Positions 49,903 through 59,258 of a DNA stretch of 64,000 bases are shown piece after piece (position 1 is the stretch's first letter; each line of letters opens with the position of its first letter). This DNA is from a virus. The notes below the pieces were generated by a model. That model was not told the DNA's origin. It did no database searches and worked only from the letters and a program-made list of their open reading frames with translations. The position numbers and the translations under genes are program-made. The stretch covers positions 1 to 64,000 of the IMG/VR virus record IMGVR_UViG_3300032240_000979. One strand, written 5' to 3'.

Positions 49903-52458
49903 TTATGATTGCAAGTCAGATAATTTAGTATATATTTTTTCAGTTAAGATACTTAACGAGTCCAAGAAGATAGAATCATCGGATTTATTTCCGTAAAGAA
50001 TGACAATGTCGTCTTCTTCGGGTGTTTTACCGCCACCTTCATAGTAGCGAGTGAGCTTATCTTCCCTACCGTCCATGAGGCGGCAAGACATTTGCCCATA
50101 TTCGTCTGAAATTTGGATGAATAAATATTTGTTTCCATTTTTACTTGTTTTCTTTTTAGCTTCTTTGACTACACCAACGATCTTGACTGGCTGGCGAGCA
50201 TCTAACTGCGATATTTCATAAGTTGTCAATAGTCTTTGCTCATCTTCTTCTGGAAAAACTTCTCTTAACTTATGAGTATAGCTATAACCAAGTAATTTTT
50301 TCTCAAAAAACCAGTTAGCAAACTTTTCATGGCTTTTATTCATCTCATAAATCTTCTTATATGAGTCATACTTAGCTCTGAAAGTAGCAAAGCGTTTTTC
50401 GCTCATAAAAGGTTTGGCATCATCTCCAGCAAGTTTGTTCTTAACTAGATCAGCGATAGCTTTGAGAACGTCAAAATTATATTTAGCAGCTACAAGTTTG
50501 ATGTTTCTCTTTTCTCTATCAGTAAGAATATTATAGGATTGAGCTTCAAGAGCGAGTCGGCAACGCTTCTCACCAAAACTAGAAAGCGTTCCAGCTTGAA
50601 TCAAAGAGGATAAAACGCCGATATTAAGACCAGCTTCTTTAGCTGCGTCAAAGCAATCGACTTTATCCGAAAATTCTTTTTGTCTAAAAGCTAAAAGATT
50701 TTCTAAGACTTTGTCAGAAACACCTTTGATTGCATTCAGACCAAATCGAATGTTCTTATCTTCAATCTCAAAATCTGATTTTGATTTAACAAGATCAGGA
50801 GAAAGAAGGCGAATATCAAAAAAAGCTAGTTCTTGAGATATAGCTTCAATCTCCTTATGCGGATTAGGTTCATGTTTAGACGATTTTAACAATGCCAAGA
50901 AGAACTCTTGTGGATAGTTAAATTTAAGATAAGTAGTTACTGCACTTAATGTTGCGTAAGATACAGCGTGAGAGGCATTGAAAGAATAGTTCGCACTATC
51001 TTCTGCAACCTTCCAAAGAACATCGGCAATAACAGGATCTAAGTTATTCTCTTTAATCTTGTTAGAAATCTTTTCTTTCCAAGCTGGCATTTCGCTAACC
51101 TTCTTTTTACCAATGATACGGCGAACAGTTTCAGCTTCATCAAGAGTAAAACCTACTTTAACCACCATCTTCATCAACTGTTCTTGGAAGATTGGAATAC
51201 CGCCTGTTACGCCTAAAATATCGTCGAAGAACGCATGAATAGACTGGAAGTTGCCAGTTTCAACGTATTCGGCGTATTGGTTCATAAAATCTAACGCGCC
51301 TGGCCGTGCTAGAGCTAACACACAAGCTAATTCAAAGAGATTACGAGGTTTGACCTTCCTGCATACATGAAAGTTCGTATTAGCCTCAATTTGGAACAGT
51401 CCTTTGGGATTAGATAGGTCTTGGAAGTATTTATAGGTAGATGATGAATCATAATCGAGAGTCTTAAAGTCTAAACCTAATCTTTGGCAGGTTTCATAAA
51501 CTACAGATAAGGTTCTAAGACCAAGAATATCGAATTTAACAGTGATCTCAGAAATGTTATTCATTTCATAAGCACTTACAAGCTCGCCTTCACCTGTCTT
51601 TTGAAGAGGCATAATATCCTCGTTGTTAAAGTAGGAAATCGAGATACCAGAAGGATGAACGCCGCAATTCTTATTTAAACCTTCTAATTTTTTAGCAATT
51701 TTAAATACCTTTGGGTGAGAGTCGCAGAAAGCTTTGAATTGTTCGCTTTGTTTGTATGCGTCTTTAAGAGCGAATACTTTGCCAAATTGTTTTGGGATGA
51801 CGTCGCTAACGGCATTTACTGCATCTTCACTCATCTCTCCTACAATCTTACCGCACTCTTTAATGCAGAGTTTACCAGTAAGAGTATTCATAGTAAGAAT
51901 CTTGCAGGTCTTACCAGAGTATTTTGTCTTGATGTAGTCAATAACAGCTTGGCGTTTTGAGAACTCAATGTCATTATCTACGTCAGGCATCAAAGAACCA
52001 TCAAGATAAGTTACTCCATCAACAACAATCTTTTTAGCTCTGCTTTTAGAAACGAATCTTTCAAAGAATAAGCCGTGTTCGATTGGGTCAACGTTGGTAA
52101 CTCCAACCAAGAACAAGATCAAAGAACCTGCCGCAGAACCACGGCCATAACCAGTAGGAATATTGTTCTCATGCGCAAAGTTCATAATATCCCAATTAAG
52201 CAGGATATAATCAACGAAGCCAAGTTCATCAAAAATACTAAGCTCCATTTTAGCTCTATCATAGTAAGCTTGTTTATTTTCTTTCTTGTCAATGCCTTTA
52301 ATCTTAACAGCTTTCAGTGAAAGTTGACGAAGAAATTCAAGATTAGAGCAGTTTTCTTCAATGCCAAGATTTTTGTAATGGCGACTGTCGATCTCGATTT
52401 TAGGAAGGCGAACACCCGGTGGTATGGGGTTCTTGTAGTCTGCAAATTTATCGAGCAT
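49903..52458 (-). CDS. dnaE: DNA polymerase III alpha catalytic core (DnaE-type), without PHP
   Basis: The 851-residue protein holds the C-family polymerase core: PTGYGRGSAAGSLILFLVGV (fingers/palm), SLMPDVDNDIEF (catalytic Asp pair), GIPIFQEQLMKM and ASHAVSYATLSA, then a helix-hairpin-helix-like part and a C-terminal OB fold (VKIVGVVKEAKKKTSKNG). The usual N-terminal PHP domain is absent and is supplied by a separate upstream gene, with the proofreading exonuclease in between. It is shorter than the about 1160-residue bacterial alpha. It overlaps the exonuclease stop by one base. Confidence 0.93.
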   Translation of the reverse strand: MLDKFADYKNPIPPGVRLPKIEIDSRHYKNLGIEENCSNLEFLRQLSLKAVKIKGIDKKENKQAYYDRAKMELSIFDELGFVDYILLNWDIMNFAHENNIPTGYGRGSAAGSLILFLVGVTNVDPIEHGLFFERFVSKSRAKKIVVDGVTYLDGSLMPDVDNDIEFSKRQAVIDYIKTKYSGKTCKILTMNTLTGKLCIKECGKIVGEMSEDAVNAVSDVIPKQFGKVFALKDAYKQSEQFKAFCDSHPKVFKIAKKLEGLNKNCGVHPSGISISYFNNEDIMPLQKTGEGELVSAYEMNNISEITVKFDILGLRTLSVVYETCQRLGLDFKTLDYDSSSTYKYFQDLSNPKGLFQIEANTNFHVCRKVKPRNLFELACVLALARPGALDFMNQYAEYVETGNFQSIHAFFDDILGVTGGIPIFQEQLMKMVVKVGFTLDEAETVRRIIGKKKVSEMPAWKEKISNKIKENNLDPVIADVLWKVAEDSANYSFNASHAVSYATLSAVTTYLKFNYPQEFFLALLKSSKHEPNPHKEIEAISQELAFFDIRLLSPDLVKSKSDFEIEDKNIRFGLNAIKGVSDKVLENLLAFRQKEFSDKVDCFDAAKEAGLNIGVLSSLIQAGTLSSFGEKRCRLALEAQSYNILTDREKRNIKLVAAKYNFDVLKAIADLVKNKLAGDDAKPFMSEKRFATFRAKYDSYKKIYEMNKSHEKFANWFFEKKLLGYSYTHKLREVFPEEDEQRLLTTYEISQLDARQPVKIVGVVKEAKKKTSKNGNKYLFIQISDEYGQMSCRLMDGREDKLTRYYEGGGKTPEEDDIVILYGNKSDDSIFLDSLSILTEKIYTKLSDLQS

Positions 52459-53087
52459 TAGATTTCAACCTCCGAGATTTGACGACGAAAGATTTTATAA
52501 TTCATTTTAATATCGTATAACGCATTGTGAAGCATTGCTGGGTCATGTTCAATTCCGTAATGCTTCAACAGAAAGCCTTGGTTTGTTTTAATTCCTTTTT
52601 CAAAATGGTTCATAAGTTTCATCTGCCAACAGAGAAAGTCTCCGTCGTTAGGTTTAACTTGTTTAAAGATAGACATAGCTAATGCTCTTGTATCAATCAT
52701 TCTATCCAAAAAGCTCCAATCATTCTGAATACTAAGACCATTCATAAGAGTGTTCAGGATATAAATATCATAATTCAAAATGTTTTGGCCGACAAGAATA
52801 ACGTCTTTATCGTAAAGCGTCTTAGCGAACTTCTTCCAAACATCCATAGGTTGTTTGGCTTTTTTAAGATAATTTTCTTTGTTGAAGTTGGTGATTTTAG
52901 CCGCGCCTTCTGACATATTCAAATCTTCAAATAAGATAAACTCGTCATGTTCTTCGACAATATCCTCTCCTTGACAAATAATCCAAGATAATTGCCAAGG
53001 GCGAGACGATGTTAAAGATAGTCCTTCTGTTTCCGTATCAAACACGGCAAACTTTTGATGTTTATTATTTCTTAAAAGCGTTTTCAT
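52458..53087 (-). CDS. DnaQ-like 3'-5' proofreading exonuclease
   Basis: The 209-residue protein has the DEDDh set: FAVFDTETEGL (Asp, Glu), GQNILNYDIYIL (Asp), and HNALYDIKMNY (His, Asp). It would proofread for the DnaE core encoded next. The ATG at 53087 overlaps the stop of the PHP gene by four bases (ATGA), which settles the start. Confidence 0.88.
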   Translation of the reverse strand: MKTLLRNNKHQKFAVFDTETEGLSLTSSRPWQLSWIICQGEDIVEEHDEFILFEDLNMSEGAAKITNFNKENYLKKAKQPMDVWKKFAKTLYDKDVILVGQNILNYDIYILNTLMNGLSIQNDWSFLDRMIDTRALAMSIFKQVKPNDGDFLCWQMKLMNHFEKGIKTNQGFLLKHYGIEHDPAMLHNALYDIKMNYKIFRRQISEVEI

Positions 53088-53839
53088 TTTGACTCTTTCC
53101 AAGATTGAAAGCTGAACTCTTTGCTGGCGCAACCATTAAGATCTGGGGCCGATAATGTTTGAGATTTACCCATGCGCCGATTACAAGCTATCTTGTAAGT
53201 TACCCAAGCATCGTAATCGCTTCTGTTCTTGTAGTAAATGGATTTAGTTTCAATGATGTTGCCTTTTTTAGCGTAGCATGACACAAAATTGGCAATATGC
53301 TTATCGAAAGGAAGTTTATTATTCTCTACGAAATATGTATGATTATGTTTATCAATAAAGTCAGGAATACAATGCGAAAAAGTATAGTTGTTATTCCAGA
53401 TATATGAGTCGTAAAAAGGGATAACCAGATGAACATCTTTTGTAATTAGGCTGCTTAAATCTTCGCTTGAGATGAAACCATCTTTTACAGCGTTGGTAAA
53501 AGTATAGATTCTGTTTACCTGCTTAAAGCCTTCGTCGTTCAAAGCGAAAAGAACGACTTTGTGTTTTGAGTTGTCAAGCGGATCATAACTATTGGAGACG
53601 GTTATTCTAATTCCAAACTTGAGCGAAAGCTTGTTGGCTTTGCAAGCTTTAAAAGCTGAGAGAAATCCGGTAAAAGAATCTTCGACCAAAAAAACTTCTT
53701 TCAAACCATTTTCTAAGGCGATGGAAATAATACTGTCTGGCCCATCCTCTTTTTGCTTCTCTGGTTCGGCCAGAGTTAAAATGCTTTTTCCAATGGAAAA
53801 GTGAGACTTGAATAGCGGGATCATCTCGCCATCATTCAC
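53084..53839 (-). CDS. PHP-like N-terminal domain of DNA polymerase III, as a separate gene
   Basis: The 251-residue protein follows the PHP domain of DnaE: FKSHFSIGKSIL, then DSIISIALENGLKEVFLVEDSFTGFLSAFKACKANKLSLKFGIRI, then KHKVVLFALNDEGFKQVNRIYT. The classic metal-binding His residues of active PHP (HxH) are not all present, so it is probably structural. In bacteria this is fused to the polymerase; here it is split off, with the exonuclease between. The GTG at 53839 is used as the start. Residues 200-251 contain Cys and Trp. Confidence 0.8.
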   Translation of the reverse strand: MNDGEMIPLFKSHFSIGKSILTLAEPEKQKEDGPDSIISIALENGLKEVFLVEDSFTGFLSAFKACKANKLSLKFGIRITVSNSYDPLDNSKHKVVLFALNDEGFKQVNRIYTFTNAVKDGFISSEDLSSLITKDVHLVIPFYDSYIWNNNYTFSHCIPDFIDKHNHTYFVENNKLPFDKHIANFVSCYAKKGNIIETKSIYYKNRSDYDAWVTYKIACNRRMGKSQTLSAPDLNGCASKEFSFQSWKESK

Positions 53840-53854
53840 AAATTTTTACAGATG

Positions 53855-54877
53855 TCAAGACTTATTGTGTCTTGGACATCCAGCATAATGCTCTTTTGTA
53901 ACCTTGTCGGTTTCTTTTGCCACCTTGAAAGCTTCGTCCTTGTCCTCTTCTGAAAATGTTTTGAGAATGTTGTTATCCTTGTCTCTAAGGGCGTAATAAT
54001 TGTAAGCAAACTTATATGGACAATGCCACATTGGATTGCCGTCTTTCTTTAAATGACCTTTGAACTTTGCAAAGCCACAAGAAAGTTTGCCGCTAAATGA
54101 ACCATCAGATGGAATTGGCTTGTCGGCGGCAAAGTTTGAGTGCGCCTCTGATTCTGAAAAATTATCAATTACTTTTTGGATTTCGCAAAGATGATCTTCA
54201 AAGTCAGAAAGTTCTTGATCGGAAAGCGGAGGCATCTTCAATAAACCATCTCCACCTTTAGAAACATCAAACTTCAAGAACAAGAACTCCATGTTAACTT
54301 TATGCTCTGGATTAAGATGTTTTGATGCAAGAGTGTACATCAAGTGTTGCAAATTATCTTCAGCGTCTTTACCAGCAAAAACTGCCTTGCTAGTTTTGTA
54401 ATCTCTTACAGTAGAAGAATTATCAGGATAATTGAATTGGCGATCAATAAATCCTTTAATGCGGTATTTTTTATTATTTTTATCTACTATAAGATCAAAT
54501 GATCTTTCATTGAAATCTTGGACAGGTTTTTGTTCTTTATCTCCAAAGAAATCATACTTTAAACCTACAAGAATCATTTCTTTGATAAGCTTAATGTTTT
54601 CAGGGTCAGAGACTTTATTATCTCTTGCTCGTTTTAAAGTTAAAGACTTAACAGAAGGAATAGCAAAGGCATCATCAAGCTTAATCATCTTCTTGACGTA
54701 TTTCTTTCTGGTCGGCTTAGAAAGCATTTCTAATATTAAATGGACAACATCTCCGCGATTTGCGCCGTCATTTGAAGTATCAGGTAACTTTAAAACATAA
54801 TTGCACCAATAAGACCAACTGCATTTGTCTAAAGTTTTAATTCTGCTGGCGGATAAAGCTGTTAATTGTTTAGACAA
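53855..54877 (-). CDS. RecB/Cas4-like PD-(D/E)XK nuclease
   Basis: The 340-residue protein has LSASRIKTLDKCSWSYWCNY (first Cys and Q/SxxR-like start), ANRGDVVHLILE, YRIKGFIDRQF (Asp) and TVRDYKTSKA (ExK equivalent D-Y-K), with QHLMYTLA after it. C-terminal Cys residues (LSCGF, WHCPYKF, GCPRHN) with the early Cys can form an iron-sulfur cluster as in AddB and Cas4. It is likely a DNA-end-processing exonuclease in phage recombination. It overlaps the upstream primase by eight bases. Confidence 0.8.
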   Translation of the reverse strand: MSKQLTALSASRIKTLDKCSWSYWCNYVLKLPDTSNDGANRGDVVHLILEMLSKPTRKKYVKKMIKLDDAFAIPSVKSLTLKRARDNKVSDPENIKLIKEMILVGLKYDFFGDKEQKPVQDFNERSFDLIVDKNNKKYRIKGFIDRQFNYPDNSSTVRDYKTSKAVFAGKDAEDNLQHLMYTLASKHLNPEHKVNMEFLFLKFDVSKGGDGLLKMPPLSDQELSDFEDHLCEIQKVIDNFSESEAHSNFAADKPIPSDGSFSGKLSCGFAKFKGHLKKDGNPMWHCPYKFAYNYYALRDKDNNILKTFSEEDKDEAFKVAKETDKVTKEHYAGCPRHNKS

Positions 54878-55961
54878 GTGAGTCCTTTAGTTCTTCTGCT
54901 TTTTTAATTAAATTCTTATTAAAATTGTTTTGGCAAGCTATTTCGTATATTTTTTTAATTTGAGCTTCTCGATTAATAATCTTATCATTCCATTTATCAA
55001 ATATATCATCTTGACCTTCAAATTTTAATAGATTCATATCGCTAAAATCATTAGCTAATGGAAGTTTAATAACAAGTTTAGTATGATCGAAAACAGAACA
55101 AAGTTGTAAATAAGATTTGCAAGATGAAACTAATCCATGATTAAATTCACTTTTTGAATCATTATTGTAAGAGATTATAATCTTATCTGGATTAAGTTCT
55201 ATAAGAGTTGAACAAAGTTTAGAGGAAATGCCTAATCCAAAAGTCACTAAGTTATTTGCGTAATCGTTTTCGTAAAGAGCCATACTATCACCAATGCTTT
55301 CAACAATAATTACGGTTCCAGTTTCAGTAATTTTTTCTCTAACGGTTTCGATGCCGTTACGTTTAAGATAAAGAGGATAAACCCAATTAGTCTTTTTACC
55401 TAGATGCTTCCATTTTGGAAACGTAGAATCTTTATCCCAAACAGTAGCTCTAGCAGAAAATCCATGAATTTCTCCATGGGAATTATAAATAGGAAAAACT
55501 ATTCTTCTAAAAAGCTGTCCAGCAGTTGCATAACCGCATTTATAGAAATCAAGAGTATCGGGAGATATCATCTTCTTAGAATAAAAGTCCAAATGAGGAA
55601 GAAGATTTTCCAACATTGATTCTGGATAGATTTTTTCCATTTCGATTTTTTCTTTAACTTCGTTAGATATAATATCTTGAAGATCAAATTTTACATACTT
55701 ATCTATTACTGAATCATCTTTCGTATTCAGAGTAAGAGAAATTAGTTTCTTAATCGGAAAACTTTTATCTCCACTGGCAAAGTCTGTCCATACGCCGCTG
55801 TTTTTATAAATCTTTAAAGCTGTGGCATTATCACCACCGCGATAAATAGCAGAGGTGCGCCAATAATTGCCACAGTCTCTTAGATTATAACCTAAAGATT
55901 CTAGAGAGCTTTTAAGTTGCGTAGGATCAAGAGTTAAAGTCTGGGACATCGTCTTGTTCAT
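54870..55961 (-). CDS. DnaG-type primase with TOPRIM domain
   Basis: The 363-residue protein has an N-terminal part with GNYWRTSAIYRGGDNATALKIYKNSGVWTDFASG, equivalent to the zinc-binding entry of DnaG but without a clear Cys set, then CGYATAGQLFRRIVFPIYNSHGEIHGFSAR. The TOPRIM domain has VIIVESIGDSMALYE (catalytic Glu) and IISYNND where the usual DxD is N-x-D, the first Asp being Asn. It likely primes lagging-strand synthesis with the helicase, whose gene overlaps by 35 bases. A start 12 bases later is also possible. Confidence 0.82.
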   Translation of the reverse strand: MNKTMSQTLTLDPTQLKSSLESLGYNLRDCGNYWRTSAIYRGGDNATALKIYKNSGVWTDFASGDKSFPIKKLISLTLNTKDDSVIDKYVKFDLQDIISNEVKEKIEMEKIYPESMLENLLPHLDFYSKKMISPDTLDFYKCGYATAGQLFRRIVFPIYNSHGEIHGFSARATVWDKDSTFPKWKHLGKKTNWVYPLYLKRNGIETVREKITETGTVIIVESIGDSMALYENDYANNLVTFGLGISSKLCSTLIELNPDKIIISYNNDSKSEFNHGLVSSCKSYLQLCSVFDHTKLVIKLPLANDFSDMNLLKFEGQDDIFDKWNDKIINREAQIKKIYEIACQNNFNKNLIKKAEELKDSLV

Positions 55962-57447
55962 TAGTAGCTTCTGGTCTTGTTATTCCTGTATCCATTGAGC
56001 GGACAATATCGCGTAAATCTCCATGTTCGGTAACGTCAAAATTATTAAAACGAAGATTAATAAAGTTGCGACGAAGATTTCCGTCTGGCATACGAACAGG
56101 TTCAACTGCACCTGCAATATCGGAACCTAAGAAACGATTCTTGATAAAGATTAGTTTGTGTGTGCCAAAATCGTTTCCATCTTCCATTCTTTCATCAACT
56201 GTCTTGTGGCGAAGAATCGCCATATGAGAGCAGTAGTGAACAATACGGTCAGACATAGAGACAATGCTTTCATCATCATTAATATCGCTAGAGTTGCGGT
56301 TAGTTGTGACCCCGCTTCTATTAGACTGGACAGAAGTAAACATCGCAACTAAAGGCTTGTGATCTTGGACAAGATCGCGCTGAATAGTTTTCTTAAACTT
56401 ATCTAACATATTACCAATAACCTGCCATTCTGTTTTGTCTCTGTCTGAATCGGCAGAAGGCTTGATATAATCGAAACTAAAGATCATCTTATTACCACGA
56501 CCAATCTTTGAGTAATAAAACCTTTTAAGAGTATTGACCATCTGATCTGTGGTCATGCCGCCTACATTGTAATAATAGAATTTAAGGTTCTTAACCTTAT
56601 TCCAAGTAGCGCGAACTCGATCAACAATATCGGGGCCAGCCTTGCGCCAAAGACCGCTTTCAAGAAGATGAACAGGAACATGACTCAGGGCTGCACACTG
56701 GCGCATGATAACTTCTTCTTTGCTCATTTCACCATTATCAAAGTGGAGAACTGGAACATCATACTCTGCGGAAACCTTTGTGCAGAAGTTTAGAGACAAA
56801 AGAGTTTTACCAACGCCAGAGCGAGCAACTATAACTGTGATATTACCGGGTCTTAAAAGGGAACCATAAATCTTGTTAACCGTTGGGAATGGACCCATAA
56901 GACCAAATTCAGTAATCGGATTGTTGCCACGGTCTTCAATGACAGACTCCATTTCTTCAAAAATGTTAACAGGCTTTTCATCATTATTCTCATATAAATT
57001 AATCGTCTTGTTAAAAGAGGAATCTGCTTCCTCGATAATCTTTTGGTAAGAGGCATCTGGAGCCATTCTTTTCATCTTGTCTGCTACATCTAAAGCAGAC
57101 TTATGAATTGTACGGCGAATAGAATATTTCTTGATTTCTTTAGCCGCAGCAATCGCCGTTGTTGGATTGGTCTTTCTGATAGCTAATGAACGGCAGTAAT
57201 CAAATACATTGATATTATCCTGAAAAGATACGCCAAGTTCTTTAATGCGTTGGGCAATAATGACCTCTTCTATCTTTTCGTTAGCTTCTAAACATTTACG
57301 GATGATATGGTAAATGGTTTTGTTAACAACAGATGCCTCTGAATAAAAATCAGATTCAGATACAAAATCGCAGACTTCTGCGTAAGTATCTGGATATTGA
57401 ATCAATCCAGCAAGAAACTGCTGTTCTACTTCAAATGAATAAAGCAT
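55927..57447 (-). CDS. Replicative DNA helicase (DnaB-like)
   Basis: The 506-residue protein has a DnaB N-domain (EVEQQFLAGLIQYPD, about 6-105) and a RecA-fold motor with VIVARSGVGKTLLSLNFC (Walker A), PVLHFDNGEMSKEEV (H1a), MIFSFDYIKP (Walker B) and MFTSVQSNRSG. It would unwind phage DNA as a hexamer with the primase. The C-terminus is acidic. Size is near that of bacterial DnaB. It shares its ATG base with the upstream small gene's end. Confidence 0.92.
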   Translation of the reverse strand: MLYSFEVEQQFLAGLIQYPDTYAEVCDFVSESDFYSEASVVNKTIYHIIRKCLEANEKIEEVIIAQRIKELGVSFQDNINVFDYCRSLAIRKTNPTTAIAAAKEIKKYSIRRTIHKSALDVADKMKRMAPDASYQKIIEEADSSFNKTINLYENNDEKPVNIFEEMESVIEDRGNNPITEFGLMGPFPTVNKIYGSLLRPGNITVIVARSGVGKTLLSLNFCTKVSAEYDVPVLHFDNGEMSKEEVIMRQCAALSHVPVHLLESGLWRKAGPDIVDRVRATWNKVKNLKFYYYNVGGMTTDQMVNTLKRFYYSKIGRGNKMIFSFDYIKPSADSDRDKTEWQVIGNMLDKFKKTIQRDLVQDHKPLVAMFTSVQSNRSGVTTNRNSSDINDDESIVSMSDRIVHYCSHMAILRHKTVDERMEDGNDFGTHKLIFIKNRFLGSDIAGAVEPVRMPDGNLRRNFINLRFNNFDVTEHGDLRDIVRSMDTGITRPEATNEQDDVPDFNS

Positions 57448-57701
57448 TATTCGTTATCGTCTGAAATTTCGGTTGAATCTTCATTAAGCCATTCTTCTAT
57501 AGCTTTTTTAAGACCTAAAGATGTTAAAACTGAATCGAAACGAGTATAGATTTGAGGAGTGCCATTTTCAGAACAAATGCACAGAACGATACCTTTGTAT
57601 GAATCGGCACCTCCAGACATTTCATAAATCTGAGCTACCATTTCGACAGGGAATTTAAATTCTTTGTTTTCATTTTCTTTTTTATCTTTGTTTTTCTTCA
57701 T
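57447..57701 (-). CDS. Small acidic protein next to the helicase
   Basis: The 84-residue protein has a Lys/Glu-rich start and a beta-alpha part (KGIVLCICSENGTPQIYTRF, LKKAIEEWLNED). It overlaps the upstream nuclease-like gene by four bases and the helicase by one. Its position suggests a replication accessory role, but no family is recognised. Confidence 0.55.
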   Translation of the reverse strand: MKKNKDKKENENKEFKFPVEMVAQIYEMSGGADSYKGIVLCICSENGTPQIYTRFDSVLTSLGLKKAIEEWLNEDSTEISDDNE

Positions 57702-58108
57702 AGTATCACTCCTTGTTTTGAGAAAATCTCCAAGCTGACTTCCTCGCCTTCGTAAACCTCTACGAGCTTAATTCCATTTGTCAAACAAAACTTCATCTTT
57801 AAATCGTCTCTTTTTAATTGGTCGAGCCATTTAAAACGATCATTATTATGGAAGAACTTATTAAATTGTTGGTGCTGTTTTCCTTGAACTTCTACTGCAA
57901 CTTTTTTATTTGCATTATAAAAATCCAAAGACAAACGCGTTCCAACAACGCGCAGTTCTTCAAATACAATGTCATGTTTCCAATAGGAGAATAAAAACTG
58001 TTTTACTCTCCATTGGATTTTACTTCTAGATTTGGCTTCCCAATCAATTAAATAGTTCTTAGAATTTTTAATTAATTTTTCTTTGCCGTTGATAGTTTTA
58101 AACTTCAT
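57698..58108 (-). CDS. PD-(D/E)XK endonuclease-like protein
   Basis: The 136-residue protein shows RLSLDFYNANKKVAVEVQGKQH, a strand-Asp then Glu-x-Gln-Gly-Lys pattern typical of very short patch or DUF559-type nucleases, then RDDLKMKFCLTNGIKLVEVYEGEEV, the matching second half. An N-terminal helix precedes. It lies between recA and the helicase, hinting at a role in recombination or repair. It overlaps the RecA gene by 11 bases. Confidence 0.7.
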   Translation of the reverse strand: MKFKTINGKEKLIKNSKNYLIDWEAKSRSKIQWRVKQFLFSYWKHDIVFEELRVVGTRLSLDFYNANKKVAVEVQGKQHQQFNKFFHNNDRFKWLDQLKRDDLKMKFCLTNGIKLVEVYEGEEVSLEIFSKQGVIL

Positions 58109-59258
58109 TTAAATTCTTGCCAAGAATAATTTCTAAACAATGTTTATGAAGAACTTTAACTACCTTTTCGTGACTTTCAATGAAATTGAAAACTGCATCT
58201 TGACCTTGGAATTTGTCAGGAATTGTGACACCTTCATCGGAATAGATTTTTTTCAATTCATCAGAAATATTAAACCAAGATCCAGATTTCTTAATTAACT
58301 CCCAAATAATAAGAATATCAACGATCTCTCTTTCTACCCAAACAGAACGGCCATTAGTGCGGCCATATTTAATTGGATATTTAAGACGATTTTTACTAGA
58401 TTCATTTGGACTCTTTTTGATATAGATTTTGCAATGATGACCAAGAATAGGATTCTTTTCTGAATCGTATTTTTTATCTTGTTCTTTTAAGATAACATCG
58501 CTTTCAAAACGAGGCTCAAACTCAAAAATAAAATTAGCAAAATGCAAGAGAGCGTTGCCACCAGTAGCAGAAGTTTGTCTGACAGGAGCTTTACTATATG
58601 GGTCAAGCTGAATATCACTTCTGACTTGAGATATGAAAATAGCCATATGGCCACGCTTAGTTAGACCTATAGATTCTGTTTTCATAAAAACAGAAGCGAT
58701 AACGGCTCCTCCAGCTACTTTATGAGATTCGCCAAAAGCTTTTCCAATATCTCCTTTGGAAACTAATCCATCAACGGAATCAAGGATAAACATATACTTA
58801 AAACCATCTTGCTTGTCATTGACTAATAATTTAATAGATTCTACTACAGTTTCGTAGATATTAGACTCAAATACAAAGCAGGTTCCTGTTTCCCAAGATT
58901 TAGCGTCAAAAACAAATTTAACTCCAGAACGTTTTCGCATTTCTTCAGAAAGACGACCTTCAGCTTTAACAAAAAAACCTTTTGAATTTGGAACGGTATT
59001 TAAAAAATTACGCATAACTTCAAGAGCGGCGGATGTTTTACCGCCTTCTGTAAAGCCTACAAATCTATGCAAACCTGGTCCAAGCCCGCCGCCTATTTTT
59101 GCGTCTAAGATAAGAGATCCAGTAGATACCTTATAGTCATGGGTTTCTTCAAAATTGTAATGATCTTCTTGATTGTTTTCTAAAAATGATTGTAGTCTAG
59201 AAATAGACGATACATATTCATCTGTTTTTTCTTCTTTTACTTTTTCTTTCTTGCTCAT
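58098..59258 (-). CDS. RecA/UvsX-like recombinase
   Basis: The 386-residue protein has GLGPGLHRFVGFTEGGKTSA (Walker A), MFILDSVDGLV (Walker B), an L1/L2-like region with SDIQLDPYSKAPVRQTSATGGNALLHF, and a C-terminal extension (about 310-386) with a helical domain. It differs from bacterial RecA in several loops, as phage UvsX-like proteins do. It would carry strand exchange in phage recombination-dependent replication. The start overlaps the basic protein gene upstream. Confidence 0.87.
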   Translation of the reverse strand: MSKKEKVKEEKTDEYVSSISRLQSFLENNQEDHYNFEETHDYKVSTGSLILDAKIGGGLGPGLHRFVGFTEGGKTSAALEVMRNFLNTVPNSKGFFVKAEGRLSEEMRKRSGVKFVFDAKSWETGTCFVFESNIYETVVESIKLLVNDKQDGFKYMFILDSVDGLVSKGDIGKAFGESHKVAGGAVIASVFMKTESIGLTKRGHMAIFISQVRSDIQLDPYSKAPVRQTSATGGNALLHFANFIFEFEPRFESDVILKEQDKKYDSEKNPILGHHCKIYIKKSPNESSKNRLKYPIKYGRTNGRSVWVEREIVDILIIWELIKKSGSWFNISDELKKIYSDEGVTIPDKFQGQDAVFNFIESHEKVVKVLHKHCLEIILGKNLNEV

